Origin: Nocardia gamkensis NBRC 108242
Lineage (GTDB): Bacteria; Actinomycetota; Actinomycetes; Mycobacteriales; Mycobacteriaceae
Reading direction: 5' to 3'
DNA length: 64,000 bases
Assembly: GCF_001612985.1 (NCBI RefSeq)
Contig: NZ_BDBM01000015.1
Span: forward strand, 62,001-126,000
The notes under the pieces were generated by a model, which was given only the letters and a program-made list of their open reading frames with translations, made no database searches and was not told the DNA's origin. A program made the translations under genes and the position numbers. Shown here in pieces: positions 52,117 through 59,816 of this stretch (its first letter is position 1; each line of letters opens with the position of its first letter).

Positions 52117-52548
52117 ATGAGCGCACCTGTCATCGGTAAGTCTTACGACCGCCCGGCCAGCCTGGATCTGCCTCGCTCGCCGCGCGCGCGCTCGAACAAC
52201 AACTTCGAGAAGTACGCCTGGCTGTTCATGCGCTTCTCCGGCCTGCTGCTGATCGTGCTGGTGCTCGGGCACATGGCGATCATGCTGCTGCTCGACGGCG
52301 GCGTGAAGCGGCTCAACTTCGCCTTCGTGGCCGGTCGCTGGTCCAGCCCGTTCTGGCAGTTCTGGGACCTGACCATGCTGTGGCTGGCGCAGTTGCACGG
52401 CGGCAACGGCCTGCGCACCGTCATCGACGACTACTCCCGCAAGGACTCGACCCGGTTCTGGTTGAAGACCCTGCTGGCCATCTCGATGATCTTGATCATG
52501 GGTGTGGGCACCTACGTCATCTTCACCTTCGACCCCAACATCAGTTAG
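52117..52548 (+). CDS. sdhD: Succinate dehydrogenase membrane anchor subunit
   Basis: 143 residues with three transmembrane helices (about 34-56, 78-98, 117-138). FEKYAWLFMRFSGLLLIVLVLGHM holds a conserved heme-ligand His, and a second His occurs in LAQLHGGNGLRTVIDDY. Two bases separate it from sdhC. Confidence 0.94.
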   Translation: MSAPVIGKSYDRPASLDLPRSPRARSNNNFEKYAWLFMRFSGLLLIVLVLGHMAIMLLLDGGVKRLNFAFVAGRWSSPFWQFWDLTMLWLAQLHGGNGLRTVIDDYSRKDSTRFWLKTLLAISMILIMGVGTYVIFTFDPNIS

Positions 52549-52564
52549 GAACAGGCCCCCTCGC

Positions 52565-54364
52565 ATGAGTGAGCGCAGCGAACGAACCACTGGGACCGGG
52601 GAATCTCGTCCTGTCCAGGAGCACCGCTACGACGTCGTCATCGTCGGCGCGGGCGGCGCCGGCATGCGCGCCGCGATCGAGGCCGGCCCGCGTGCTCGGA
52701 CGGCGGTGCTGACCAAGCTGTACCCGACCCGCAGCCACACCGGCGCGGCCCAGGGCGGCATGTGCGCCGCGCTGGCCAACGTCGAAGAGGACAACTGGGA
52801 ATGGCACACCTTCGACACCGTCAAGGGTGGTGACTACCTGGTCGACCAGGACGCCGCGGAGATCATGGCCAAGGAGGCCATCGACGCGGTGCTCGACCTG
52901 GAGAAGATGGGCCTGCCGTTCAACCGGACGCCCGAGGGCAAGATCGACCAGCGGCGCTTCGGCGGGCACACCCGCGACCACGGCAAGGCCCCGGTCCGCC
53001 GCGCGTGCTACGCCGCCGACCGCACCGGTCACATGATCCTGCAGACGCTGTACCAGAACTGCGTCAAGCACGACGTGGAGTTCTTCAACGAGTTCTACGT
53101 GCTGGACCTGGTGCTGACCGACAGCGATCGGGGCCCCGTCGCGACCGGTGTGGTCGCCTACGAGCTGGCCACCGGCGAACTGCACGTCTTCCACGCCAAG
53201 TCGATCGTGTTCGCCACCGGCGGCTCGGGCCGGATGTACAAGACCACCTCCAACGCGCACACCCTGACCGGCGACGGCATGGCGATCGTGTTCCGCAAGG
53301 GCCTGCCGCTGGAGGACATGGAGTTCCACCAGTTCCACCCGACGGGTCTGGCCGGGCTCGGCATCCTGATCTCCGAGGCCGTCCGCGGCGAGGGCGGCAT
53401 CCTGCGCAACGCCGACGGCGAGCGGTTCATGGAGCGCTACGCCCCCACCATCAAGGACCTCGCGCCGCGCGACATCGTCGCCCGCTCGATGGTGCTGGAG
53501 GTGCTGGAGGGCCGCGGCGCGGGACCGAACAAGGACTACGTCTACATCGACGTGACCCACCTCGGCGAGGACGTGCTCGAGGAGAAGCTGCCCGACATCA
53601 CCGAGTTCTCCCGCACCTACCTGGGTGTGGACCCGGTGAAGGAACTGGTGCCGGTGTTCCCGACCTGCCACTACGTGATGGGCGGCATCCCGACCCGCAT
53701 CCGCGGCGAGGTGCTGCGCAACAACAGCGACGTCGTCCCCGGCCTCTACGCCGCGGGTGAGTGCGCGTGCGTCTCGGTGCACGGCGCCAACCGCCTGGGC
53801 ACCAACTCGCTGCTGGACATCAACGTGTTCGGCCGTCGCGCGGGCATCGCCGCCGCGGAGTACGCGCAGCGCAGCGAGTTCGCCGAGATGCCGGAGAACC
53901 CGGCGCAGATGGTGCAGGACTGGCTGGCCCAGCTGCTGAGCGAGCACGGCGACGAGCGGGTGGCCGACATCCGCACCGAGCTGCAGCGGTCGATGGACAA
54001 CAACGCCTCGGTGTTCCGCACCGAGGACACGCTCAAGCAGGCGCTCACCGACATCCACGCACTCAAGGAGCGCTACGCGCGGATCACCGTGCAGGACAAG
54101 GGCAAGCGCTACAACAGCGACCTGCTCGAGGCCGTCGAGCTCGGCTTCCTGCTCGAGCTGGCCGAGGTCACCGTGGTCGGTGCGCTCAACCGCAAGGAAT
54201 CGCGCGGTGGCCACGCTCGCGAGGACTACCCGGACCGCGACGACGTGAACTTCATGCGTCACACGATGGCCTACAAGGAGGGCTCGGATCTCCTGTCGGA
54301 CATCCGCCTGGACTTCAAGCCGGTGGTGCAGACCCGTTACGAGCCGATGGAGCGTAAGTACTGA
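52565..54364 (+). CDS. sdhA: Succinate dehydrogenase flavoprotein subunit
   Basis: 599 residues. FAD fold VVIVGAGGAGMRAAIEAG (about 26-43), the FAD-linking His in TRSHTGAAQGGM, substrate-site HPTGLAGLGILISEAVRGEGG and the C-terminal FAD segment ACVSVHGANRLGTNSLLDINVFG. It oxidises succinate to fumarate and passes electrons to SdhB. A first ATG at 52565 adds a 20-residue polar tail before the conserved YDVVIVG. The stop overlaps the sdhB start by one base. Confidence 0.96.
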   Translation: MSERSERTTGTGESRPVQEHRYDVVIVGAGGAGMRAAIEAGPRARTAVLTKLYPTRSHTGAAQGGMCAALANVEEDNWEWHTFDTVKGGDYLVDQDAAEIMAKEAIDAVLDLEKMGLPFNRTPEGKIDQRRFGGHTRDHGKAPVRRACYAADRTGHMILQTLYQNCVKHDVEFFNEFYVLDLVLTDSDRGPVATGVVAYELATGELHVFHAKSIVFATGGSGRMYKTTSNAHTLTGDGMAIVFRKGLPLEDMEFHQFHPTGLAGLGILISEAVRGEGGILRNADGERFMERYAPTIKDLAPRDIVARSMVLEVLEGRGAGPNKDYVYIDVTHLGEDVLEEKLPDITEFSRTYLGVDPVKELVPVFPTCHYVMGGIPTRIRGEVLRNNSDVVPGLYAAGECACVSVHGANRLGTNSLLDINVFGRRAGIAAAEYAQRSEFAEMPENPAQMVQDWLAQLLSEHGDERVADIRTELQRSMDNNASVFRTEDTLKQALTDIHALKERYARITVQDKGKRYNSDLLEAVELGFLLELAEVTVVGALNRKESRGGHAREDYPDRDDVNFMRHTMAYKEGSDLLSDIRLDFKPVVQTRYEPMERKY

Positions 54365-55137
54365 TGACTGCTGTTGCCGAAGCACCCTCTTCGCAGAAGC
54401 CCGCTCCGGTCCCCGAGGGCTCGGTGATGATCACCGTCAAGGTGGCCCGGTTCAACCCGGAGGACGATAAGGGCGCGCACTGGGAGTCCTTCCAGGTGCC
54501 GGTCCTGCCGACCGACCGTTTCCTGAACGTGCTGACCTACATCAAGTCCTACCTGGACGGCACGCTCACCTTCCGGCGTTCCTGCGCGCACGGCGTCTGC
54601 GGTTCTGATGCCATGCGGATCAACGGCGTCAACCGGCTGGCCTGCAAGGTGCTGATGAAGGACATGCTGCCCAAGGGCGACAAGTCGATCACCGTCACCG
54701 TCGAGCCGATCCGCGGCCTGCCCGTGGAGAAGGACCTCGTGGTGAACATGGAACCGTTCTTCGACGCGTTCCGCGCCGTGAAGCCCTACCTGATGACCTC
54801 GGGTAACGAACCCACCCGCGAGCGCATCCAGAGCCAGGCCGACCGGGCCCGGTTCGACGACACCACCAAGTGCATCCTGTGCGCCTGCTGCACCACCTCC
54901 TGCCCCGTGTACTGGAGCGACGGCAGCTACTTCGGCCCGGCCGCGATCGTGAACGCCCACCGCTTCATCTTCGACAGCCGCGACGAAGGCGCCCGCGAAC
55001 GCCTCGACATCCTCAACGACGTCGAAGGCGTCTGGCGCTGCCGCACCACCTTCAACTGCACCGACGCCTGCCCGCGCGGCATCGAGGTCACCAAGGCCAT
55101 CCAAGAAGTCAAGCGAGCGTTGCTCTTCACCCGCTGA
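54364..55137 (+). CDS. sdhB: Succinate dehydrogenase iron-sulfur subunit
   Basis: 257 residues. Cluster ligands: SCAHGVCGSDAMRINGVNRLAC for [2Fe-2S], CILCACCTTSCPVYW for [4Fe-4S] and CRTTFNCTDACPRGI for [3Fe-4S]. It wires flavin electrons to the membrane quinone site. ATG at 54364 on the last base of the sdhA stop. Last of the operon, followed by a hairpin. Confidence 0.96.
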   Translation: MTAVAEAPSSQKPAPVPEGSVMITVKVARFNPEDDKGAHWESFQVPVLPTDRFLNVLTYIKSYLDGTLTFRRSCAHGVCGSDAMRINGVNRLACKVLMKDMLPKGDKSITVTVEPIRGLPVEKDLVVNMEPFFDAFRAVKPYLMTSGNEPTRERIQSQADRARFDDTTKCILCACCTTSCPVYWSDGSYFGPAAIVNAHRFIFDSRDEGARERLDILNDVEGVWRCRTTFNCTDACPRGIEVTKAIQEVKRALLFTR

Positions 55138-55156
55138 TTTCTCGGCTGGTCGTAAA

Positions 55157-55194
55157 CGAAGGCCGCTTTCACCACCCGGTGAAGGCGGCCTTCG
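55157..55194 (+). terminator. Hairpin terminator after sdhB
   Basis: A 17-bp stem with one G-T wobble (CGAAGGCCGCTTTCACC at 55157-55173, complement 55178-55194) and a 4-nt loop, 20 bp after the sdhB stop. No T-run follows, but it should end the sdh transcript and also shield the opposite-strand gene. Confidence 0.8.
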
Positions 55195-55219
55195 TATCTC
55201 CTGGAGCGGACCACATTCG

Positions 55220-55411
55220 TCACGGCCGCTCGTTCGCCGGAGACTGTCGGCACTCATCTTCTGCTAGCACTCGAAGTGGCAGGCAATCCGCTGTTGCGTC
55301 GCAGTCGTCGACAGCTTCCGAGTCGTCGGCACCGATCGGATGCGGGATTCCGTACTCGTCGACCGCAGCCCAGGTCCCGTCATCCCAGCGCAGCCAACCG
55401 ATGCGGGTCAT
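55220..55411 (-). CDS. Small hypothetical protein (63 aa), accessory island
   Basis: 63 residues, acidic (EYGIPHPIGADDSEAVDDCD), with three cysteines and two N-terminal Trp (RIGWLRWDDGTWAAVDEYG). It is not recognised. Its ATG overlaps the stop of the preceding gene by 4 bases, so it is the last of three nested genes. Confidence 0.55.
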   Translation of the reverse strand: MTRIGWLRWDDGTWAAVDEYGIPHPIGADDSEAVDDCDATADCLPLRVLAEDECRQSPANERP

Positions 55412-55599
55412 GCCAGCGCCTCGTCCGCAAGGCCGCTGCTGTACGCCGCTGCGGCGAGGTATTGCAGGCAGTTCGGGCCGTCCCCCGAATGAGCATTGAG
55501 GACGAACCTGGCCTCATCGAGGGAACGAAAAGCGCCCTCCACGAAACAGTTGCGATGAAAATGGCGCCACTGTTCGGCGTCGGCCGAGGTGATGGTCAT
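55408..55599 (-). CDS. Small hypothetical protein (63 aa), accessory island
   Basis: 63 residues, probably helical (ADAEQWRHFHRNCFVEGAFR, then SLDEARFVLNAHSGDGPNCL). No family recognised. Overlaps the genes on both sides by 4 bases (ATGA), the mark of an operon under coupled translation. Confidence 0.55.
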   Translation of the reverse strand: MTITSADAEQWRHFHRNCFVEGAFRSLDEARFVLNAHSGDGPNCLQYLAAAAYSSGLADEALA

Positions 55600-55877
55600 C
55601 GGGCGATCCGTTCCGCCCGCAGCGACGGCGTGATGTGTCCGGCGTCAACCAAAGTCCAGTAGGCAAGCCGCTTGATGTCACAGGTTTCGGCCGGGCAATC
55701 GCGATACTGCTGCATGATCCGGTGCGCTTCCGCGACGGAAACACGAGGAAAGACGTCCGGAATTCGTTCCATTGCAGCAGAGGGTTGATCCTCTCGTTCG
55801 AGGTAACGTAAACCCAGACAAAAGGCGGCGACAGTGGCGAGGATCGTGACGACCAAAATAGGGACAAATGGGTGCAT
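55596..55877 (-). CDS. Small single-pass membrane protein (93 aa), accessory island
   Basis: 93 residues with an N-terminal transmembrane segment (PFVPILVVTILATVAAFCLGL) and a soluble tail with a Cys pair (DCPAETCDIK). ATG at 55877 with GAGGTC upstream and a CATAAT-like -10 about 15 bp further up (minus strand). First of three nested genes. Function unknown. Confidence 0.6.
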   Translation of the reverse strand: MHPFVPILVVTILATVAAFCLGLRYLEREDQPSAAMERIPDVFPRVSVAEAHRIMQQYRDCPAETCDIKRLAYWTLVDAGHITPSLRAERIAR

Positions 55878-56202
55878 GACTGACCTCGGGTATTATGTGG
55901 GCATTGTGGTCTACTACCGTGGGTAGAGCCGAACGACGCTGAACCTTTTCAAAAGACCGCTCGCATACCGTTGTCAGTAAGGCGCGCCGCGCCGAGAGCA
56001 CCTCGGACGGATTCAAGTAGTCTCATCGACTCCCCCGACTGATTACGTTTTGCATGACAGCCCCGGACATCGGAGCCGTGGTTCCAGCCTCATGCACGCA
56101 GCGCTTCCGAAAGAGGGCAAGTTACGGGGCAGATAATTCGGCCGCGACCCAGCGTCGGCGCCGCTGGATAGACTGAACCGACCGATACCGATGAGGGGAC
56201 GC
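55878..56202. other. Divergent promoter region of the accessory island
   Basis: 325 bp between the minus-strand small-gene operon and the plus-strand regulator gene. It is less GC-rich than the rest of the window and contains CTACTACCGTGGGTAG (55911-55926), a short inverted repeat that could be an operator, and TAGACT (56169-56174), a candidate -10 for the regulator gene. Confidence 0.5.
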
Positions 56203-57510
56203 ATGCAACCGAACGTGCAACTCCAGCAGCGACGGGAAGCCACACCGTCGCAGATGACATCTGGTCAGACGATGAGCCGCGCCGAGCTGGCAGAAGCCGT
56301 CAATGCCTACATCTGGCGACAGCACGGTCAGCGGCGCGAACTAGATGCCCGCACCATCGCACGCTACGAGCGCGGCACTGTCCGCTGGCCCAACGATCTC
56401 TACCGCGAAGCCTTCCGCGCCATCCTGCACGCCACCGATCGTGAACTGGGCTTCGTACCGAATCGTCAACGCCGCAAAGCGTCGGCAATGTCGGACGGCA
56501 CGCTCGCGATCAACCTGCTCAGCCCTTTCGATCCAAACGTCGGTCCTGCCCACTTTTTCGGCCCGAGCACAGACGACAAGCCGATCAGCCGTGTCGGCAC
56601 TACCGAGGTCATCGACATCCAAACAGCCACGCGCACAATCGCATCGGTGGAGAACCGGCGTGGCGGCGGCTCGATCAGCCTTGTCGCGGGCAGACAACTC
56701 GGCCGCTTCGTGCGGTTACTCGATGGAAAGGCGTCGCCTGGCACCCGCCGGGCCCTGCTCGAAGCGATCGGCAACTTCGCCAGCGTCGCTGGGTACGCCG
56801 CTTTCGATATCGGCGATTACACGGCGGCTGAGCGGAGATTCCGGCTCGCCCTATGGTGCGCCGACACTGCCGGATCCTGGGAGCTTCGCGCCAGCGCGCT
56901 CGCCGATATGGCACGCAAGACGGCATATATTGGTAACGCTGATGGCGGATTGTCGCTCATCGAACTGGCCCAGGTGCGGTCCGACCGGCTGTCCGCCACC
57001 ACCCGCGCCATGCTGAGTGCCCTGCGAGCCCAATACTTGGCTGCTATGGAACAACCGGACGAAGCGCTCTCCGAGGTTGCACGCGCCGATGAGCAATTTG
57101 CTGAGCGCAATCCCGCCACCGACGCCCCATGGCTGTGCTTCTACGACGAGGCGGAACACTTTGGCAGCACCGGCAAGGCCCTGATCCCAATCGCACAGAG
57201 GCGGCACCGCATCGAGTTGGCGGCCTCGAGAATTCGGCGAGCCGTTGATCTCCAGGCTGCGGAATACCCTCGTTCGCAGACCTTTTCGCTCACGCGCCTG
57301 GCTACCCTGACTATGCAGATCGGCGATCCGAAGGAAGCAGCTGTCCTTGGGATTCGCGCAGCCACGCAGGCCAGCCGGCTCGATTCCCATCGTATCCAGA
57401 ACGAACTTCAACGATTGGCCGCTGCTTCGTCACGTCACCGGCGAATGAGCGACGTCGTGGCACTGCGCGAAGTCATCACCCGCCGATCTGGGGCGAAAGC
57501 AGCGTTATGA
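56203..57510 (+). CDS. Helix-turn-helix regulator with TPR-like C-terminal domain
   Basis: 435 residues. The N-terminal HTH (SRAELAEAVNAYIWRQHGQR, then LDARTIARYERGTVRWP, about residues 26-62) matches the XRE-like regulators of actinobacteria, and the rest is helical with TPR-type repeats (AAFDIGDYTAAERRFRLALWCAD; SLTRLATLTMQIGDPKEAAV). Such proteins often sit beside a phosphotransferase, as here. ATG 56203 follows GAGGGG; an ATG at 56191 is in frame. Its stop overlaps the next start (ATGA). Signal unknown. Confidence 0.8.
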   Translation: MQPNVQLQQRREATPSQMTSGQTMSRAELAEAVNAYIWRQHGQRRELDARTIARYERGTVRWPNDLYREAFRAILHATDRELGFVPNRQRRKASAMSDGTLAINLLSPFDPNVGPAHFFGPSTDDKPISRVGTTEVIDIQTATRTIASVENRRGGGSISLVAGRQLGRFVRLLDGKASPGTRRALLEAIGNFASVAGYAAFDIGDYTAAERRFRLALWCADTAGSWELRASALADMARKTAYIGNADGGLSLIELAQVRSDRLSATTRAMLSALRAQYLAAMEQPDEALSEVARADEQFAERNPATDAPWLCFYDEAEHFGSTGKALIPIAQRRHRIELAASRIRRAVDLQAAEYPRSQTFSLTRLATLTMQIGDPKEAAVLGIRAATQASRLDSHRIQNELQRLAAASSRHRRMSDVVALREVITRRSGAKAAL

Positions 57511-58388
57511 CCGCAGCAACGTCATCCGAGGCGATACTGGCGGAAGCCGCTCGACGAGCCGACCTCGAACTGACTGACCAAGAAATGATCCGCGCAGGAT
57601 CCCATGCGATTTACCGGGCTGGCGACGTCGTGGCACGGATCGGAGAGCCCGGCAGCCTGAACGATGCCGAGCGGGAATTGCGTGTGTCGCAATGGCTGAA
57701 CAGTTCTGACATTCCCACAGTCAAGGCGGTATCGGAACTGGCTCAGCCGATTCTGGTGGACGACCGACCTGTCACCTGGTGGCATCTGATCCCCGACCAT
57801 CGGCCGGCTACACCCGCCGAACTCGGAGCCATGCTGCGAGCTCTCCATTCGTTGACGCCACCGACCGACCCCGGCTTGCCGAGATATGCCCCATTCGGTG
57901 ATCTTCGCATGCGGTTGGCGACTGCGGACACGGTGAACGAAGATGACCGGACATGGCTGCTGATGCGCTACGACGAGCTACGGCGGCGATATGATGAGCT
58001 ACCGGAGCCCCCGCGACCCGCGGTGATTCATGGCGATGCCTGGCAGGGCAACCTGGTCGTGCCACCCACGGGCATTCCTACGGTGCTGGATCTGGACAAG
58101 GTGTCGCTTGGCCGACCGGAATGGGATCTCATTCAACTCGCCGTCGATTACGCGGACTTCGCACGAGTCTCCGAAGCCGATTACCTGTCTTTCGTGCACG
58201 CCTATGGCGGCTACGACGTCACGACATGGCCGACCTTCCGACTCTTCGCCGACATCCAGGAACTTCGGTGGGCGGGCTTTGCCATAGGGCAAGCCGGAGC
58301 TAGCAGGTCAGCTGCACAACAGGCCGAGCATCGGATCGCGTGCCTGCGCGGAAAGGTAACGCGGCCATGGCGGTGGGAGGCGCTATAA
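57507..58388 (+). CDS. Phosphotransferase (APH/choline-kinase-like)
   Basis: 293 residues of the protein-kinase-like phosphotransferase fold. Brenner loop VIHGDAWQGNLVV with catalytic Asp, and DLDKVSLGRPEWDLIQLAVD with the metal-binding Asp. A nucleotide-binding Lys equivalent is less clear. It could phosphorylate an aminoglycoside, a sugar or another small alcohol. It is translationally coupled to the regulator before it. Resistance is not implied without a test. Confidence 0.8.
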   Translation: MTAATSSEAILAEAARRADLELTDQEMIRAGSHAIYRAGDVVARIGEPGSLNDAERELRVSQWLNSSDIPTVKAVSELAQPILVDDRPVTWWHLIPDHRPATPAELGAMLRALHSLTPPTDPGLPRYAPFGDLRMRLATADTVNEDDRTWLLMRYDELRRRYDELPEPPRPAVIHGDAWQGNLVVPPTGIPTVLDLDKVSLGRPEWDLIQLAVDYADFARVSEADYLSFVHAYGGYDVTTWPTFRLFADIQELRWAGFAIGQAGASRSAAQQAEHRIACLRGKVTRPWRWEAL

Positions 58389-58433
58389 CCGGAGCCGATA
58401 GAGCTGGAAATCCAGATTGGCCCTTATTTGCAC

Positions 58434-58925
58434 TCAAGCTGGGTTCACGAAACGCGCCCCAGGTCCGGGTGTGCGGCGAATCGCCGAGGGCGGCAAATGG
58501 GTATGGCCGCCGGCGCATTCGAGGACGATTCGGACCGGCTCCTGGCATACTTCGCCGCCTTCGGTCTGGTGGCGGACCACCACCGACGGGCCCTGCGGAT
58601 CTGCCAGATATTTGTCGCCCCATTCGAGTAGGGCGATCAAGGTCGGTCGCAGATCCATACCGCGCTGGGTGAGGCGGTACTCGTAGCGCTGGCGGGCCCC
58701 CTTTTCGCGATAGGGGATCTTCTCCAGCACATCCGCTTCGACGAGGCTGTCGAGGCGGGCCGAGAGCAGATTGCTGGCGATACCCAAACGGTCGCGGAAC
58801 TCGCTGAACCGTCGAGCGCCGTCGAGCGCCTCCCGCACGATCAGTAGCGACCATCGTTCGCCGATCACCGACAGCGCACGTGCCACTGAGCAGTTGACGG
58901 GGTCGATGCGCGGTGGGGACGTCAT
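58434..58925 (-). CDS. HxlR-family transcriptional regulator
   Basis: 163 residues with a winged-helix HxlR domain: CSVARALSVIGERWSLLIVREAL, FSEFRDRLGIASNLLSARL, and the wing YRLTQRGMDLRPTLIALLEWG. The C-terminal extension (about 110-163) has two cysteines. It is divergent from the tautomerase gene and has two direct repeats in the shared gap, its likely operators. Convergent with the phosphotransferase gene before it. Confidence 0.88.
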   Translation of the reverse strand: MTSPPRIDPVNCSVARALSVIGERWSLLIVREALDGARRFSEFRDRLGIASNLLSARLDSLVEADVLEKIPYREKGARQRYEYRLTQRGMDLRPTLIALLEWGDKYLADPQGPSVVVRHQTEGGEVCQEPVRIVLECAGGHTHLPPSAIRRTPGPGARFVNPA

Positions 58926-58941
58926 ACGACCACGATACCGC

Positions 58942-59007
58942 CTGAGTTGACATTTTATATCCAGGGTCATACGGTGCCGCCATCTGAGTTTCATAACTAA
59001 ATCCAGG
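58942..59007 (+). promoter_or_regulatory. Tautomerase promoter with paired direct repeats (HxlR operators)
   Basis: Two 24-bp imperfect direct repeats (58942-58965 and 58984-59007) start with CTGAGTT, end with ATCCAGG and are 42 bp apart, four helical turns. The first contains the -35 TTGACA (58947-58952) of a promoter whose -10 is TACGGT (58970-58975) 17 bp on. The second overlaps the leader just before the GGAGG of the tautomerase gene. Confidence 0.8.
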
Positions 59008-59015
59008 AGGCCGGC

Positions 59016-59516
59016 ATGCCCATGCTCGATGTCTACATCCCCGAGGGAACCCTCACCCCCGAGCGCGAAGCAGCGCTGCTCAACCGAATCACCGAGATCC
59101 TCATCCGCCACGAGGGTTTCGACCCGTCGGATCCGATCACACGCTCCGTGTCGTGGGCCTTTCTGCACCGGCCCGCCGCCGTGTTCGTCGGCGGCGCGCC
59201 CGCGAAAGCTCCGCGGTACAAAGTGGTGCCGTCCGTGCCGGAGGGACAGCTCGACGCCATCCAACGGGCCGGTGTCGTCCGGGAGATCACCGAGGCCGTC
59301 CTCGACGCCGAAAACGGCGCGTGGCCGCGTGACCCCAGCCGCGTCTGGGTCTTCCCCACCGAGATTCCCGAAGGACACTGGGGCGGTTCCGGCCAGATCA
59401 AAACCTTGAAAGACATCCTGACCAGGTTGACCCACGGCGACCTCGACCAAGCCTCCGCACTGGCCGCCAAACGAATCACGGCCAGCCGACTCGAACGCGA
59501 TCGCACTCCGCGATGA
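59016..59516 (+). CDS. Tautomerase-superfamily protein
   Basis: 166 residues. The mature N-terminus PMLDVYIPEGTLTPERE places a proline at position 2, the catalytic amino-terminal proline of the 4-oxalocrotonate tautomerase/MIF superfamily. Length suggests a fused or cis-CaaD-type member with a second beta-alpha-beta unit (about 65-130, KVVPSVPEGQLDAIQRAGVV). It may act on a keto-acid or halo-acrylate-type substrate. GGAGG ribosome site. Divergently controlled with the HxlR gene. Confidence 0.8.
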   Translation: MPMLDVYIPEGTLTPEREAALLNRITEILIRHEGFDPSDPITRSVSWAFLHRPAAVFVGGAPAKAPRYKVVPSVPEGQLDAIQRAGVVREITEAVLDAENGAWPRDPSRVWVFPTEIPEGHWGGSGQIKTLKDILTRLTHGDLDQASALAAKRITASRLERDRTPR

Positions 59517-59816
59517 CGACGAGTGGCACACCAGCGAGAGCGCTACTCGGCATTTGCCACAGCCATGTGCCACTCCTGGAGGCTGGCGGCTTGTGCCGAC
59601 GCCTCGACTCCTGAACGACGTTCGAAGGCGTCCCGCGCAGCGGGAGGCGTGAACGCCGAGGCAAGCAGCCACCTCGTTCCCGACGGCGGGAACATCAGCG
59701 CGCGTCGCTTATGCTTCGGCTCGGGTCGGCCTGGCGCGTGGCGGTTCGCCGATGCGCGACGTCCCGTTCAGCAGCCGAAGACGGCCGGGCCGTCTGATAT
59801 CGACCCAGGGGGTTGC
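59517..59816. other. Intergenic region with a dispersed 10-bp inverted repeat
   Basis: 300 bp after the tautomerase. GAGTGGCACA (59521-59530) and TGTGCCACTC (59566-59575) form a perfect 10-bp inverted repeat with 35 bp between, and a smaller GGCATTTGCC palindrome lies inside. It may be a terminator or a regulatory structure. The open frame covering the region has no start signal and is not treated as a gene. Confidence 0.5.

Noticed and set aside
52541..54385. 614-codon open frame antisense to sdhA
   Set aside because: Complementary shadow of a clearly conserved flavoprotein gene.
57507..58388. Aminoglycoside resistance gene
   Set aside because: The phosphotransferase fold is clear, but many such proteins act on other substrates and it is coupled to a regulator; resistance cannot be read from sequence.
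59523..59816. N-terminal extension of the WXG100-like protein to an ATG at 59523
   Set aside because: The extra 98 residues are not WXG-like, contain an inverted repeat at DNA level, and the GTG at 59817 has a good ribosome binding site next to the conserved start.
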